Assembly: GCA_010672925.1 (NCBI GenBank)
Contig: JAAHFP010000044.1
Coordinates: forward strand, 2,524-46,461
Direction of reading: 5' to 3'
Source: Symploca sp. SIO1C2
Lineage (GTDB): Bacteria > Cyanobacteriota > Cyanobacteriia > Cyanobacteriales > Coleofasciculaceae
Length of the DNA stretch: 43,938 nucleotides
A model generated the notes under the pieces. It was not told the DNA's origin. It did not search any database and saw only the letters and a list, made by a program, of their open reading frames with translations. Below, one piece after another: positions 26,224-34,448 of this stretch; within the stretch, counting starts at the first letter, position 1, and the number at the start of each line of letters is the position of its first letter. A program made the translations under genes and the position numbers.

Positions 26224-28905
26224 TCAATCGAATCGATGAGGCCAAACCGACGACTCCCCAATTAAGGTAAATGCTGCCCAATCCCTAGGATTAGGGTGTT
26301 GTTGCTGAGTAGTGAGCATTGCTTGACGTAGGGCTTGGGCTTTATCTTGATTTTGGTCTAATTGACGATAAAATTCGATCATCAAGGAGGCAGTAGGAGC
26401 ATCTGGCACTAACCACAGGGAAACAATGACACTGGGAGCGCCAGCAAGAATTAAAGACCGGGATAGTCCAATTACACCATCACTACTGATTTCTCCTCTG
26501 CCAGTATCGCAAGCACTCAGAACAACTAATTGGGTATCTAGCCGCAAATCGAGGATTTCTCCAGCACTTAATAGACCATTATCATTATCAGTAGGAGCAA
26601 GAGCAACTGCACCGGGTATGCCAAAACCAAAATCATCTAATAATCCGTGGGTTGCCAGATGAATGATTTTAGCATTGGCCATCTTTTGGATAACAATGGT
26701 TTTAGTAGCTTGATTACCAGTTAAAGCAGTAGTATTCAGTAACTTGGCGATCGCAAGAGCTTCTTTTTGAGCACCAGGGAGAGGGGATAATTGCACTGGA
26801 GGAGTACCGATACTCGGCATTGTCGGATTCCCCACTACTAGTGCGGCGGTGTCAGCAGTTGGTTGCTGTTGGTGGGTAAGCTGCAAGATTTGAATCGCCG
26901 GGGCAGTGAGAATAGTATGTTGTTCAACCAGATACTGATTATTGTTAGCTTGCAGTGCCGGAAAGGGAACGAGGAAGAGTTCTTGGTAAGGGATAAAGAT
27001 AATTCGCTCTTCAGGATTAGTGGGTAAGAGTTGAGCAATAGGTGCTATCAATAATTCATGGAGTTGTTGTAATTTCTGCTTTTGCTGAGTTCCTGGTTTT
27101 TGCACCACACCAACGCTAGCCCTACCCCTAACACCCATCGATGTGCGGCTAGTTTGAACTAAATCAGATAAAGATTGCTCCACTGAGTCAAGTTCTACTG
27201 AACGGAAGGCAATTTTACCTTGGGGAGGGATTACCCAGATATAGAGGAATTTATCCCCAATCATTGAATATTCAACCAGGGTAGCGTTTTGCTGGGAGGC
27301 AATTTGTTGAATTTGTTCTAAGGTAGGTGGTTTAACAGTTACTTGTTGAGCAGTTTCTGGGGATAAACGCTGTGCTAACAACTCCACAAAAGCTCTAGTC
27401 CGACCCCGCTCAGAAATCTCTAGGGCTGTATTATACTTCTGCTGAGCCACCAAAGTTAGTTGCAGTATTTGGTAGGCATCGGTTTGAGCGTCCAAGATAG
27501 CTATCTTATCCGCATCAGCCAACCGAGTTCGCAAAGATTCTAAGACTTCAATAGTAGCAAATCCGTATCGTTCAGCATCGGCGTACTGACCTAATTTATA
27601 GTAAGTAAACACCAGATTATGAAGAGTAGCTTCTTCTCCTTGGCGATCGTTTATTTCCCTTCTGATGGCTAAAGCTTGCTGGTAGTAATCCAATGCCTGC
27701 TGATATTGTTCCAGATTAAAATAGACTGCTCCCAGATTATGAAGAGTAGTTCCTTCCCCTAAACGATCGCCTATTTCCTGAGCAATAACTAAAGCTTGTT
27801 GGTAAGAGTCCAAAGCTTGCTGGTACTTTCCCTGTTTGTCGTAAACTAATCCGATACTTGTGAGAGTCGTCCCTACCCCTGCACGAGCACCAATTTCTTG
27901 TCTGATAGCCAAAGCTTGCTGAAAATTATCTAAAGCCTGCTGATATTGTCCCAGATTGAGATAAACTGCTCCCAGATTATGGAGAGTAGTTCCTTCTCCT
28001 GCGCGATCGCTTAACTCCTGAGCAATTACCAAAGCTGGTTGAAAGTGATCCAATGCCTGTTGATACTCTCCAAAGTTAAGGTAAACTGTCCCCAGATTAT
28101 TAAGAGCAGTACCTTCTCCTGTGCGATCGCCTAGCTCCTGCATCAGAGCTAAAGCTTGTTGGTAAGAATCCAATGACTGCCGATACTCTCCCAAGCCATT
28201 GTAAACTGCTCCAAGATTGTTGAAAGAAGTTGCCACACCTGCACGATCATCTAATTCCTGTTTGATAGTCAATGCCTGTTGGAAGTAATCCAAAGCCTGT
28301 TGATACTGTCCCAGATTAAGGTAAACTGCCCCCAGATTATTGAGAGTCTTTCCTTCCCCTAAACGATCGCCGATTTCTTGCCTGAGCACCAAAGCCTGTT
28401 GGTGGTAATCTAGAGCCTGTTGATACTCTGCCAAGTTATCGTAAATTATCCCAAGATTATTAAGCAGAATCCCCTCATTAACGCGATCTCCTAATTCCTG
28501 CCTAATAGCCAAAGCTTGCTTAAAGTAATCCAAAGCCTGTTGATACTGTCCTAAATTCGTGTAAACTGCTCCCATAGCCGTGAGCAGATCCCCTTGTCCC
28601 TGGCGATCGCTAATTTCTTGGTAAATACCTAGAGCTTGCTCCAGTTTTTCCAAGGCTTCTGGAAACTGACTCTTTTGCCATAACTGGAGAGCCTCTTCAT
28701 ACAACTGATTCGCCCGTGCTCCTTGGTCTTGATTTGTCTGCGCTTGTGCTAAATGAGTAGTTGGTCGATGGTGATGGGTTTGTGCTTCCACTCTCACAAC
28801 TGATTGCCTAGAAGCAACAGGTAATAGGGGAAAGGTGACGACCAAGAGCAGGGTTGTAGTGGCAAGGATCAGGTATTTGAGATAGGGGCGCATGGCAAAA
28901 AGCAA
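26224..28905 (-). CDS. Secreted CHAT-domain protease with about ten TPRs
   Basis: This 893-residue protein has an N-terminal signal peptide or anchor (YLKYLILATTTLLLVVTFPL), a linker, about ten 40-residue TPRs from about 65 to 470 (TLNNLGAVYLNLGQYQQALD, FQQALAIRQEIGDR), a helical connector and a C-terminal CHAT domain with His753 in IIHLATHGLL and Cys799 in VVLSACDTG. Such exported CHAT-TPR proteins are common in filamentous cyanobacteria; the exoplasmic location sets it apart from the cytoplasmic one at 9104. Function is unknown; processing of surface proteins is a reasonable idea. M5 (MRPYLKYL) is an alternative start. The TPR DNA repeats are about 120 bases each, so copy number could vary by recombination. 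Confidence 0.88.
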   Translation of the reverse strand: MLFAMRPYLKYLILATTTLLLVVTFPLLPVASRQSVVRVEAQTHHHRPTTHLAQAQTNQDQGARANQLYEEALQLWQKSQFPEALEKLEQALGIYQEISDRQGQGDLLTAMGAVYTNLGQYQQALDYFKQALAIRQELGDRVNEGILLNNLGIIYDNLAEYQQALDYHQQALVLRQEIGDRLGEGKTLNNLGAVYLNLGQYQQALDYFQQALTIKQELDDRAGVATSFNNLGAVYNGLGEYRQSLDSYQQALALMQELGDRTGEGTALNNLGTVYLNFGEYQQALDHFQPALVIAQELSDRAGEGTTLHNLGAVYLNLGQYQQALDNFQQALAIRQEIGARAGVGTTLTSIGLVYDKQGKYQQALDSYQQALVIAQEIGDRLGEGTTLHNLGAVYFNLEQYQQALDYYQQALAIRREINDRQGEEATLHNLVFTYYKLGQYADAERYGFATIEVLESLRTRLADADKIAILDAQTDAYQILQLTLVAQQKYNTALEISERGRTRAFVELLAQRLSPETAQQVTVKPPTLEQIQQIASQQNATLVEYSMIGDKFLYIWVIPPQGKIAFRSVELDSVEQSLSDLVQTSRTSMGVRGRASVGVVQKPGTQQKQKLQQLHELLIAPIAQLLPTNPEERIIFIPYQELFLVPFPALQANNNQYLVEQHTILTAPAIQILQLTHQQQPTADTAALVVGNPTMPSIGTPPVQLSPLPGAQKEALAIAKLLNTTALTGNQATKTIVIQKMANAKIIHLATHGLLDDFGFGIPGAVALAPTDNDNGLLSAGEILDLRLDTQLVVLSACDTGRGEISSDGVIGLSRSLILAGAPSVIVSLWLVPDAPTASLMIEFYRQLDQNQDKAQALRQAMLTTQQQHPNPRDWAAFTLIGESSVWPHRFD

Positions 28906-29144
28906 GACTTGAGTATGTTGAGGAAATATACAAAATATTTACATATCTATGGTGGAACTGGCATCTTGCCAGTGACGCACGCACTTAAAAAAGTAACAAA
29001 CTCTTCAGAAACTAAAAATGATAACAGGATGGCTGAATTCTTTGATATGACTAGTTTATGACTTCTTTTTGGACTGAAGTCCTACTACTGCTTATTACTT
29101 CAAAAACCGAGCCAATTAACTTTTTCTCCCCACCCCTATTTAAG
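28906..29144. other. Divergent gap with ACTGGCA hairpin
   Basis: It holds a perfect short hairpin at 28957-28973 (ACTGGCA, three-base loop, TGCCAGT) and copy B of the GGACTGAAGTCC repeat (29062-29100). The open frame from 29058 begins within that repeat and is not used as the gene start. Confidence 0.65.
29062..29100. repeat. GGACTGAAGTCC dispersed repeat, copy B
   Basis: These 39 bases are the exact reverse complement of 30306-30344, so the aminotransferase gene sits between perfect inverted copies. Core: CTTCTTTTTGGACTGAAGTC followed by CTACTACTGCTTATTACTT. Confidence 0.92.
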
Positions 29145-30320
29145 ATGGACAACTTAACCTCTCGTATGCAAGGTGTGCAATCACCAATTATTCCCATCAT
29201 TGGAGAACTAATTCACCGCACCCCTGGTACGATATCTTTAGGACAAGGTGTGGTTTATTACGGCCCTCCCCCAGAAGCGATCGCACTTTTGCCAGAATTC
29301 CTTAATGACTTGCAGAATCATAAGTACCAACCGGTTAGAGGAATTGCCCCTTTATTATCAACAATTGAGGCAAAACTACAAGCCTTTAATGGCATCAAGG
29401 TAAATAGCGAAAACTGCATCGTGGTAACAGCGGGAAGCAATATGGCTTTTATGAATGCGGTTCTCGCCATCACGACCCCTGGGGATGAAATTATTATCCA
29501 AGTGCCTTATTACTTTAATCATGAAATGGCGATTACGATGGCAAGTTGTCGTCCTGTGCTAGTGGCAACAGATGAAAATTACCAGCTACGTCCCGAAGCC
29601 ATTGCCCAAGCAATTACGGAAAGAACCAAAGCAGTAGTGACCATTTCTCCTAATAATCCCACGGGAGTCGTCTATTCTGAAGAAGCATTGCGGGAAGTGA
29701 ATCGCATCTGTCGCGATCGCGGTATTTACCACATTAGTGATGAAGCCTACGAGTATTTTACCTACAATGGGGTCAAGCATATCTCACCAGGAGCTTTTGC
29801 TCAAAGTAGTGAGTATACGATTTCCCTCTACTCCCTTTCCAAAGTCTACGGTTTTGCCAGTTGGCGCATTGGGTATATGGTAATTCCCCAACACCTACTA
29901 GCTGCTGTCAAGAAAGTTCAAGATACTATTCTGATTTGTCCCCCAGTAGTGTCCCAATATGCAGCCTTAGGAGCCCTCAAAGCAGGAGCAGATTACTACC
30001 AAAAACATATTAGTGCGATCGCAACTGTACGACAACTAGCCCTCAACTCCCTCAACCGCCTCCAAGATTTATGTACAATAGCTCCTGCTGATGGTGCTTT
30101 CTATTTTTTCCTTAAGGTTCAGACTCAGTTAGATGCTTTTAAATTGGTAGAGCAACTGATTCAAGAATATCAGGTAGCAGTGATTCCCGGTAATACTTTT
30201 GGCATGGATGATGGATGCTATTTGCGAGTTGCTTACGGAGCCTTACAACAGGAAACTGCAGCGGAGGGTATTGATAGATTAGTTAAAGGTTTAGATGGAA
30301 TATTAAGTAATAAGCAGTAG
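29145..30320 (+). CDS. PLP-dependent aminotransferase, class I/II
   Basis: The 391-residue product has the fold-type I pattern: GTISLGQGVVYYGPPPEA, YQPVRGIAPLL, VTAGSNMAFMNAVLA for PLP phosphate binding, SPNNPTGVVY, ISDEAYEYFTY and the Schiff-base lysine in SLSKVYGFASWRIGYM. It probably moves amino groups between amino and keto acids, of the aspartate/aromatic type; the substrate is not readable. I chose ATG 29145 (MDNLTSRMQG) because the earlier ATG at 29058 lies in a dispersed repeat and adds residues unlike the family. The last codons (LSNKQ, TAG) lie inside the right copy of that repeat, so the native C-terminus may have been slightly altered. Confidence 0.88.
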   Translation: MDNLTSRMQGVQSPIIPIIGELIHRTPGTISLGQGVVYYGPPPEAIALLPEFLNDLQNHKYQPVRGIAPLLSTIEAKLQAFNGIKVNSENCIVVTAGSNMAFMNAVLAITTPGDEIIIQVPYYFNHEMAITMASCRPVLVATDENYQLRPEAIAQAITERTKAVVTISPNNPTGVVYSEEALREVNRICRDRGIYHISDEAYEYFTYNGVKHISPGAFAQSSEYTISLYSLSKVYGFASWRIGYMVIPQHLLAAVKKVQDTILICPPVVSQYAALGALKAGADYYQKHISAIATVRQLALNSLNRLQDLCTIAPADGAFYFFLKVQTQLDAFKLVEQLIQEYQVAVIPGNTFGMDDGCYLRVAYGALQQETAAEGIDRLVKGLDGILSNKQ

Positions 30321-30353
30321 TAGGACTTCAGTCCAAAAAGAAGCCAGAAACAA
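30306..30353. repeat. GGACTGAAGTCC dispersed repeat, copy C
   Basis: Reverse complement of copy B over 39 bases and of copy A over about 37 bases, including the extra TGTTTCTGG at the end shared only with A. It overlaps the aminotransferase stop codon. Confidence 0.9.
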
Positions 30354-30371
30354 AAGATACAAAAATGTACC

Positions 30372-30599
30372 TATCGTAGGGTGTGTTAGCGGAGCGTAAC
30401 GCATTACATTACGGGTACAATAATTATCAAACTTTTGCTATACAACTTGATTATTCTTGCACTAATCAATCAAAGCTTGAACCAGTATCGTAGGGTGTGT
30501 TAGCGAAGCGTAACGCACCGCATTACGGGTACAATAATTATCAAACTTTTGCTATACAACTTGATTATTCTTGCACTAATCAATCAAAGCTTGAACCAG
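30372..30599. repeat. 114 bp tandem duplication including a gene end
   Basis: Two head-to-tail copies, 30372-30485 and 30486-30599, are almost identical; they differ mainly near 30389 and 30405. Each starts with the TAGGGTGTGTTAGCG hairpin-type repeat and ends with ATCAAAGCTTGAACCAG, which in the right copy is the last eight codons and stop of the PD-(D/E)XK gene. The left copy therefore carries a detached duplicate of that gene end. Confidence 0.93.
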
Positions 30600-31184
30600 G
30601 ATTCGCATCAGTGGGTCTAGATCATCGGGAACTCGATAAAGATTTAATCCTTGCTCAATTTTTTTAGTTTTGCGAGACAAACGACCGAATTGCCACACTG
30701 TACCAGTAGTTACTGCACCAAGTATAACTGATTGTTCAGGAGTTCTATTCCACTGGTCAAGGGCAATTATTTCTGCGACAAGTTGGGTAAAACCATAGTC
30801 TAAATCTTCCCGCTTAGCTTCAATTACTAGTAGCTCAGTTGGACTTCTGAACAGGTAATCTAAGTAACCTTGTAACTGTTCTGTAACCTTGATCGGATAC
30901 TCAATTCTGAGTTGAGCTTTGGTATAGTGAACTATATCCAAAACCACTTGTGAAATCAAAACCTCTCTTCGAGAAGTCTCACTAACCAGGCTGACATAAG
31001 GCAAAACTTCTTCAATACGCGATCGCAATTCTTCTAAGCGGTCTAATTCTCCATCATATTGAGGTAAGTTGAGGCGAGTTCGGACAAGATTATAGCCAAA
31101 CTCACTAACCAAATCTTCTGGCTCAATCCGGAGTTCAAAAAATTTGCTAAATGTATAAGATTGATTAGGATTTAAAATGTGCAT
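30576..31184 (-). CDS. PD-(D/E)XK nuclease-like protein
   Basis: This 202-residue protein contains GYLDYLFRSPTELLVIEAKRED, split here as Asp109, Glu122 and Lys124, the D-(E)xK core of PD-(D/E)XK nucleases and of the HsdR N-terminal domain. The helical N-terminus ends in a strand pattern expected before the core. Cyanobacterial proteins of this type are usually stand-alone and their role is unknown; restriction, repair or mobile-element defence are options. No methylase or specificity subunit is adjacent. Its 3-prime end has been duplicated in tandem with the downstream repeat, leaving the gene intact. Confidence 0.65.
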   Translation of the reverse strand: MHILNPNQSYTFSKFFELRIEPEDLVSEFGYNLVRTRLNLPQYDGELDRLEELRSRIEEVLPYVSLVSETSRREVLISQVVLDIVHYTKAQLRIEYPIKVTEQLQGYLDYLFRSPTELLVIEAKREDLDYGFTQLVAEIIALDQWNRTPEQSVILGAVTTGTVWQFGRLSRKTKKIEQGLNLYRVPDDLDPLMRILVQALID

Positions 31185-31348
31185 GTTACTAGGTTGTAGG
31201 TGGTAGGTAAGCTAAGACTTATTTAAATAGGTTTGTTTCCGTGTCCCCATGTCTCCCCATCCCCGTGTCTCCGCGTCCCCGTGTCCCCGCGTCTCCGCTT
31301 CAGTTGTAATGTAAACTGTTCACTGGTTAGTGTAGATAATGTGTAATA
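31185..31348. repeat. Divergent gap with octamer array
   Basis: Positions about 31239-31302 hold CCGTGTCT/CCGCGTCC-type octamers, the same family as those inside the large glycosyltransferase and at 39390-39425. A short GTAGGTGGTAGG stretch lies at 31195-31208. The ycf23 promoter probably lies at 31303-31348. Confidence 0.75.
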
Positions 31349-32095
31349 ATGATGCATCCTCAACTACGGCAAGTATTTGATCAGGGTCGAGTGCTCAAAG
31401 TCATCAGTGGCTTGAATAACTTCGACCCCAAGCGTGTTGCCGCTACGGTTAAAGCCGCTGCGGGAGGTGGTGCTAGTTTCGTCGATATTGCCGCTGCTCC
31501 AGATTTGGTCAAGTTGGCAAAAAACTTGACTAATTTACCCATTTGTGTATCAGCAGTAGAGCCACAAAAATTTGTTCTTGCGACGGAAGCTGGTGCTGAC
31601 TTGATCGAAATTGGTAACTTTGATAGCTTTTACGCTCAGGGAAGGCGGTTTGAAGCAGAAGAGGTGTTGGCACTGACAAAGGAAACGCGATCGCTCTTAC
31701 CGAAAATCCCCCTTTCTGTTACCGTTCCCCATATTCTTCCCCTCGATCAGCAAGTGCAACTAGCCGAAGAATTAGTACAAGCTGGTGCTGACATGATTCA
31801 AACTGAAGGAGGCACTAGCAGCCAGCCTCGCTCAGCTGGAACCTTGGGTTTAATGGAAAAAGCTGCACCAACCTTAGCCGCAGCTTATGAGATCTCTCGT
31901 GTTGTTACAGTACCAGTACTATGTGCTTCTGGTTTATCGAATGTAACAGCACCAATGGCCATTGCCGCTGGTGCTCAGGGTGTTGGCGTTGGTTCCGCCA
32001 TCAATCAGTTGGATAACGAAGTAGCAATGGTGGCTGCGGTTCGCAGTTTAGTAGAAGCTTTAGCAACAGTTTCCCCCAACCGCGTTCGGGTTTAA
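31349..32095 (+). CDS. ycf23: DUF561/Ycf23 family TIM-barrel protein
   Basis: This 248-residue protein is Ycf23-like: GRVLKVISGLNNFDPKRVAA, GGASFVDIAAAPDLVK, LPICVSAVEPQKFV, AGADLIEIGNFDSFYAQGR, and phosphate-binding-like ends (VPVLCASGLSN, GAQGVGVGSAIN). It belongs to the TIM-barrel superfamily related to flavin-dependent nitronate/enoyl oxidoreductases, and is conserved in cyanobacteria and red-lineage plastids. Its reaction is not established. It lies alone, followed by a hairpin repeat. The sequence shows MM at the start; the second ATG is equally possible. Confidence 0.9.
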   Translation: MMHPQLRQVFDQGRVLKVISGLNNFDPKRVAATVKAAAGGGASFVDIAAAPDLVKLAKNLTNLPICVSAVEPQKFVLATEAGADLIEIGNFDSFYAQGRRFEAEEVLALTKETRSLLPKIPLSVTVPHILPLDQQVQLAEELVQAGADMIQTEGGTSSQPRSAGTLGLMEKAAPTLAAAYEISRVVTVPVLCASGLSNVTAPMAIAAGAQGVGVGSAINQLDNEVAMVAAVRSLVEALATVSPNRVRV

Positions 32096-32107
32096 TTTTT
32101 TTGGACT

Positions 32108-32183
32108 GTAGGGGCGAAGCATTTGGGCAATAATTTAAGTACGTAGACCCAAATGTATCAATCCAAATGCTTCGCCCAAACCC
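32108..32183. repeat. GTAGGGGCGAAGCATTTGG hairpin repeat between convergent genes
   Basis: GGGCGAAGCATTTGG and CCAAATGCTTCGCCC form 15-base inverted arms around about 45 bases. Sited between convergent stop codons, it could work as a bidirectional terminator. Same family as 15736-15807 and 42798-42876. Confidence 0.85.
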
Positions 32184-32207
32184 TGTGACTAACAACCAAT
32201 AACAAAT

Positions 32208-33332
32208 CTAGAGACAATCTTTCAAACTATAGACAACCTGCTGCTGCTCCTCACCGGAAAGTTCTGGGAACATCGGTAAAGACAATACCTGATTGCAAAT
32301 TTGTTCACTTACTGGAAAATCACCAGGTTGGTAGCCTAAATGTTGGTAAACTGGCTGCAAGTGTAAAGGAATGGGGTAATAGACCATAGAGCTAACACCT
32401 TGTTGCTGTAGCCGTTGGCGTACCTGATCCCGATAGCTACCACTGCTGCTGTCTTGAGTTAGGAGAATTGTGTACTGATTCCAGACAGCTTGACTGTTAG
32501 GAGTCTCTTGAGGCACTACTACCCCTGGTAAGAGTTGTAACAGTTGGTTATAAGTCCCAGCTAGTTGACGACGAGCATCATTCCACTGATCTAGGTAAGA
32601 TAGCTTGATGGAGAGGATAGCGGCTTGCAGGGCATCTAAACGGCTGTTGATACCGGTTTCTTCATGCTGGTAACGCTGGCGACTACCATGTTCTTTGAGC
32701 ATACGCATTGATGCTGCCAGGTTTTCATCGTTGGTAACCACTGCACCGCCATCACCACAAGCTCCCAAATTTTTAGTAGGAAAAAAACTAAAACAACCCA
32801 GATGTCCCATGCTCCCTACTTTTTTTCCTGCCCACTGAGCACCAGCAGCTTGAGCACTGTCTTCAATTACAGCAATATTGTGAGCTTGGGCTAAACTCAT
32901 GATGGCATCCATATCCACCGGTTGCCCGAACAGGTGAACTGGGATAATGGCTTTAGTTTTGTCAGTAATGGCTGATGCTATCTGAGTAACATCTAGATTA
33001 AAGGTGGCAGCGTCTATATCAACAAAAACCGGTTGAGCACCTATAACACTAATCACTTCAGCTGTGGCAATAAAGGTGAAGGGGGTAGTAATCACCTCAT
33101 CTCCAGGTTCGATTTGTAGGGCTCTTAGTGCCAGATAAAGAGCATCAGTGCCGGAGTTGCAGCTGACACATTGGGACACACCTTGGTAAGCAGCAAACTG
33201 CTGCTCAAAACTTTTTACTGGAGAACCGCCGATATAATAACCAGAGGATAAAATTTCCTGAACAGCAGCACTGACTTGTTCACCAATGAGTTGGTACTGC
33301 CGCTTAAGATCAAGGGGGGGTATATGGTTCAC
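32208..33332 (-). CDS. DegT/DnrJ/EryC1/StrS sugar aminotransferase
   Basis: This 374-residue PLP enzyme shows the family pattern: GYYIGGSPVKSFEQQFAAYQ, CNSGTDALYLAL, EVITTPFTFIATAEV, PVFVDID, VIEDSAQAAGA, the Schiff-base Lys187 in FFPTKNLGACGDGG, and NSRLDALQAAIL. It converts a nucleotide-linked keto-sugar to an amino-sugar for surface polysaccharide or glycoprotein synthesis; the exact sugar is unknown. No other nucleotide-sugar genes are adjacent, though two GT-C-like proteins occur elsewhere in the window. It is divergent from the FetB-like gene. Confidence 0.92.
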   Translation of the reverse strand: MNHIPPLDLKRQYQLIGEQVSAAVQEILSSGYYIGGSPVKSFEQQFAAYQGVSQCVSCNSGTDALYLALRALQIEPGDEVITTPFTFIATAEVISVIGAQPVFVDIDAATFNLDVTQIASAITDKTKAIIPVHLFGQPVDMDAIMSLAQAHNIAVIEDSAQAAGAQWAGKKVGSMGHLGCFSFFPTKNLGACGDGGAVVTNDENLAASMRMLKEHGSRQRYQHEETGINSRLDALQAAILSIKLSYLDQWNDARRQLAGTYNQLLQLLPGVVVPQETPNSQAVWNQYTILLTQDSSSGSYRDQVRQRLQQQGVSSMVYYPIPLHLQPVYQHLGYQPGDFPVSEQICNQVLSLPMFPELSGEEQQQVVYSLKDCL

Positions 33333-33444
33333 TTGCTCACACCAAAAATTTGAACTTAGATAAAAGCAAACTTTGCCTCAAAAATAAATCTAATCCTGAT
33401 TTGGTTCAAAATATAGTTAACGATGAGAGTAAACGGCTGAAGTT

Positions 33445-34224
33445 GTGGATCCTTTAATTACCCTAGAGCCAACAGACTTGCCCTGGGCATTGGGCATGAT
33501 GGCGATCGCAATTGGTTTATCTAGTTGGCAACAATTAGGCTTGGAACTCTCTCTAGCGATCGCGACGGGACGTACTATCTTACAGCTTACAGTGGTAGGT
33601 TATGTACTAGCAGTAGTCTTTGCCTTGGATAACCCCATCCCTGTTTTGGGGATTTTGCTGGTCATGTTGACGATTGCAACCATTACTGCCCGTAATCGTA
33701 TTGGCAAAAAAATTCCTAGGGTAATACCGATAGTATTCGGTTCGATTTTTTTCAGTACTGCCCTCACCTTGATTTATACTAACCTGTTTATTGTTCAGCC
33801 AGATACCTGGTACAAACCTCAGTATCTGATTCCCTTGGGGGGTATTGTCCTGGGAAATGCCATGAATGGAGCCGCGATCGCAGGGGAACGCCTTGCTAGT
33901 ACCATTAATAGTAGCAGCCTAGAAATTGAAACCCATTTGAGCTTAGGAGCAACACCGCAACAGGCTGTGGCAGGATACCGTAAAGATGCTATTAGGGCTG
34001 GACTAATTCCTACCCTCAACTCGATGATGGTAGTAGGTATCGTCACTTTACCAGGCATCATCACAGGACAACTCTTGAGCGGTATTGACCCCCTAAACGC
34101 CGCATCTTACCAAATCTTGATCATGTTTATGTTGGCTTTTACTAACCTGATAACTACCCTATTAGTAACTCAAGGATTGATGCGCCAATTTTTTAATGCC
34201 CAAGCTCAATTAAGGTTATTTTAG
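33445..34224 (+). CDS. fetB: FetB-type (UPF0014) ABC transporter permease
   Basis: This 259-residue membrane protein has about seven helices and the UPF0014/FetB hallmarks ATGRTILQLTVVGYVL, TARNRIGKKIPRV, MNGAAIAGERL, ETHLSLGATPQQAV and GIVTLPGIITGQLLSG. With the ATPase FetA it exports iron or helps metal tolerance in other bacteria. No fetA neighbour is present; the ATPase must lie elsewhere. The GTG at 33445 gives the conserved start. The gene ends at once in GTGTTAGGTAGTAGG heptamers. Confidence 0.82.
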   Translation: MDPLITLEPTDLPWALGMMAIAIGLSSWQQLGLELSLAIATGRTILQLTVVGYVLAVVFALDNPIPVLGILLVMLTIATITARNRIGKKIPRVIPIVFGSIFFSTALTLIYTNLFIVQPDTWYKPQYLIPLGGIVLGNAMNGAAIAGERLASTINSSSLEIETHLSLGATPQQAVAGYRKDAIRAGLIPTLNSMMVVGIVTLPGIITGQLLSGIDPLNAASYQILIMFMLAFTNLITTLLVTQGLMRQFFNAQAQLRLF

Positions 34225-34448
34225 GTGTTAGGTAGTAGGTGTTAGGTAGTAGGTGGATTATTTCTTTTTCCCTGTACCCCTAAAAATGGAACATAAAACT
34301 TTTTAGCATGATTTCTGCTCCATAATCTGTCATACTCGGATACAGCAGTTTGCCCTGCTATTGGGTACATTATTTATCCCCCTAAATCCCCCTTTCCAAG
34401 GGAGAATTTTTTCTGGTGTACTTCATTACAGAGCAAAGCGCTGTAACT
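34225..34448. other. Gap after fetB with heptamers and CCCCCTAAATCCCCC unit
   Basis: TTAGGTG/TTAGGTA heptamers occupy 34222-34258. A CCCCCTAAATCCCCC dispersed fragment, also near 24493, lies at about 34379-34393. No gene is seen. No terminator with a T-run was found. Confidence 0.6.

Noticed and set aside
29058-29144. Upstream start of the aminotransferase
   Set aside because: The ATG lies at the edge of a dispersed repeat and the added residues are its translation.
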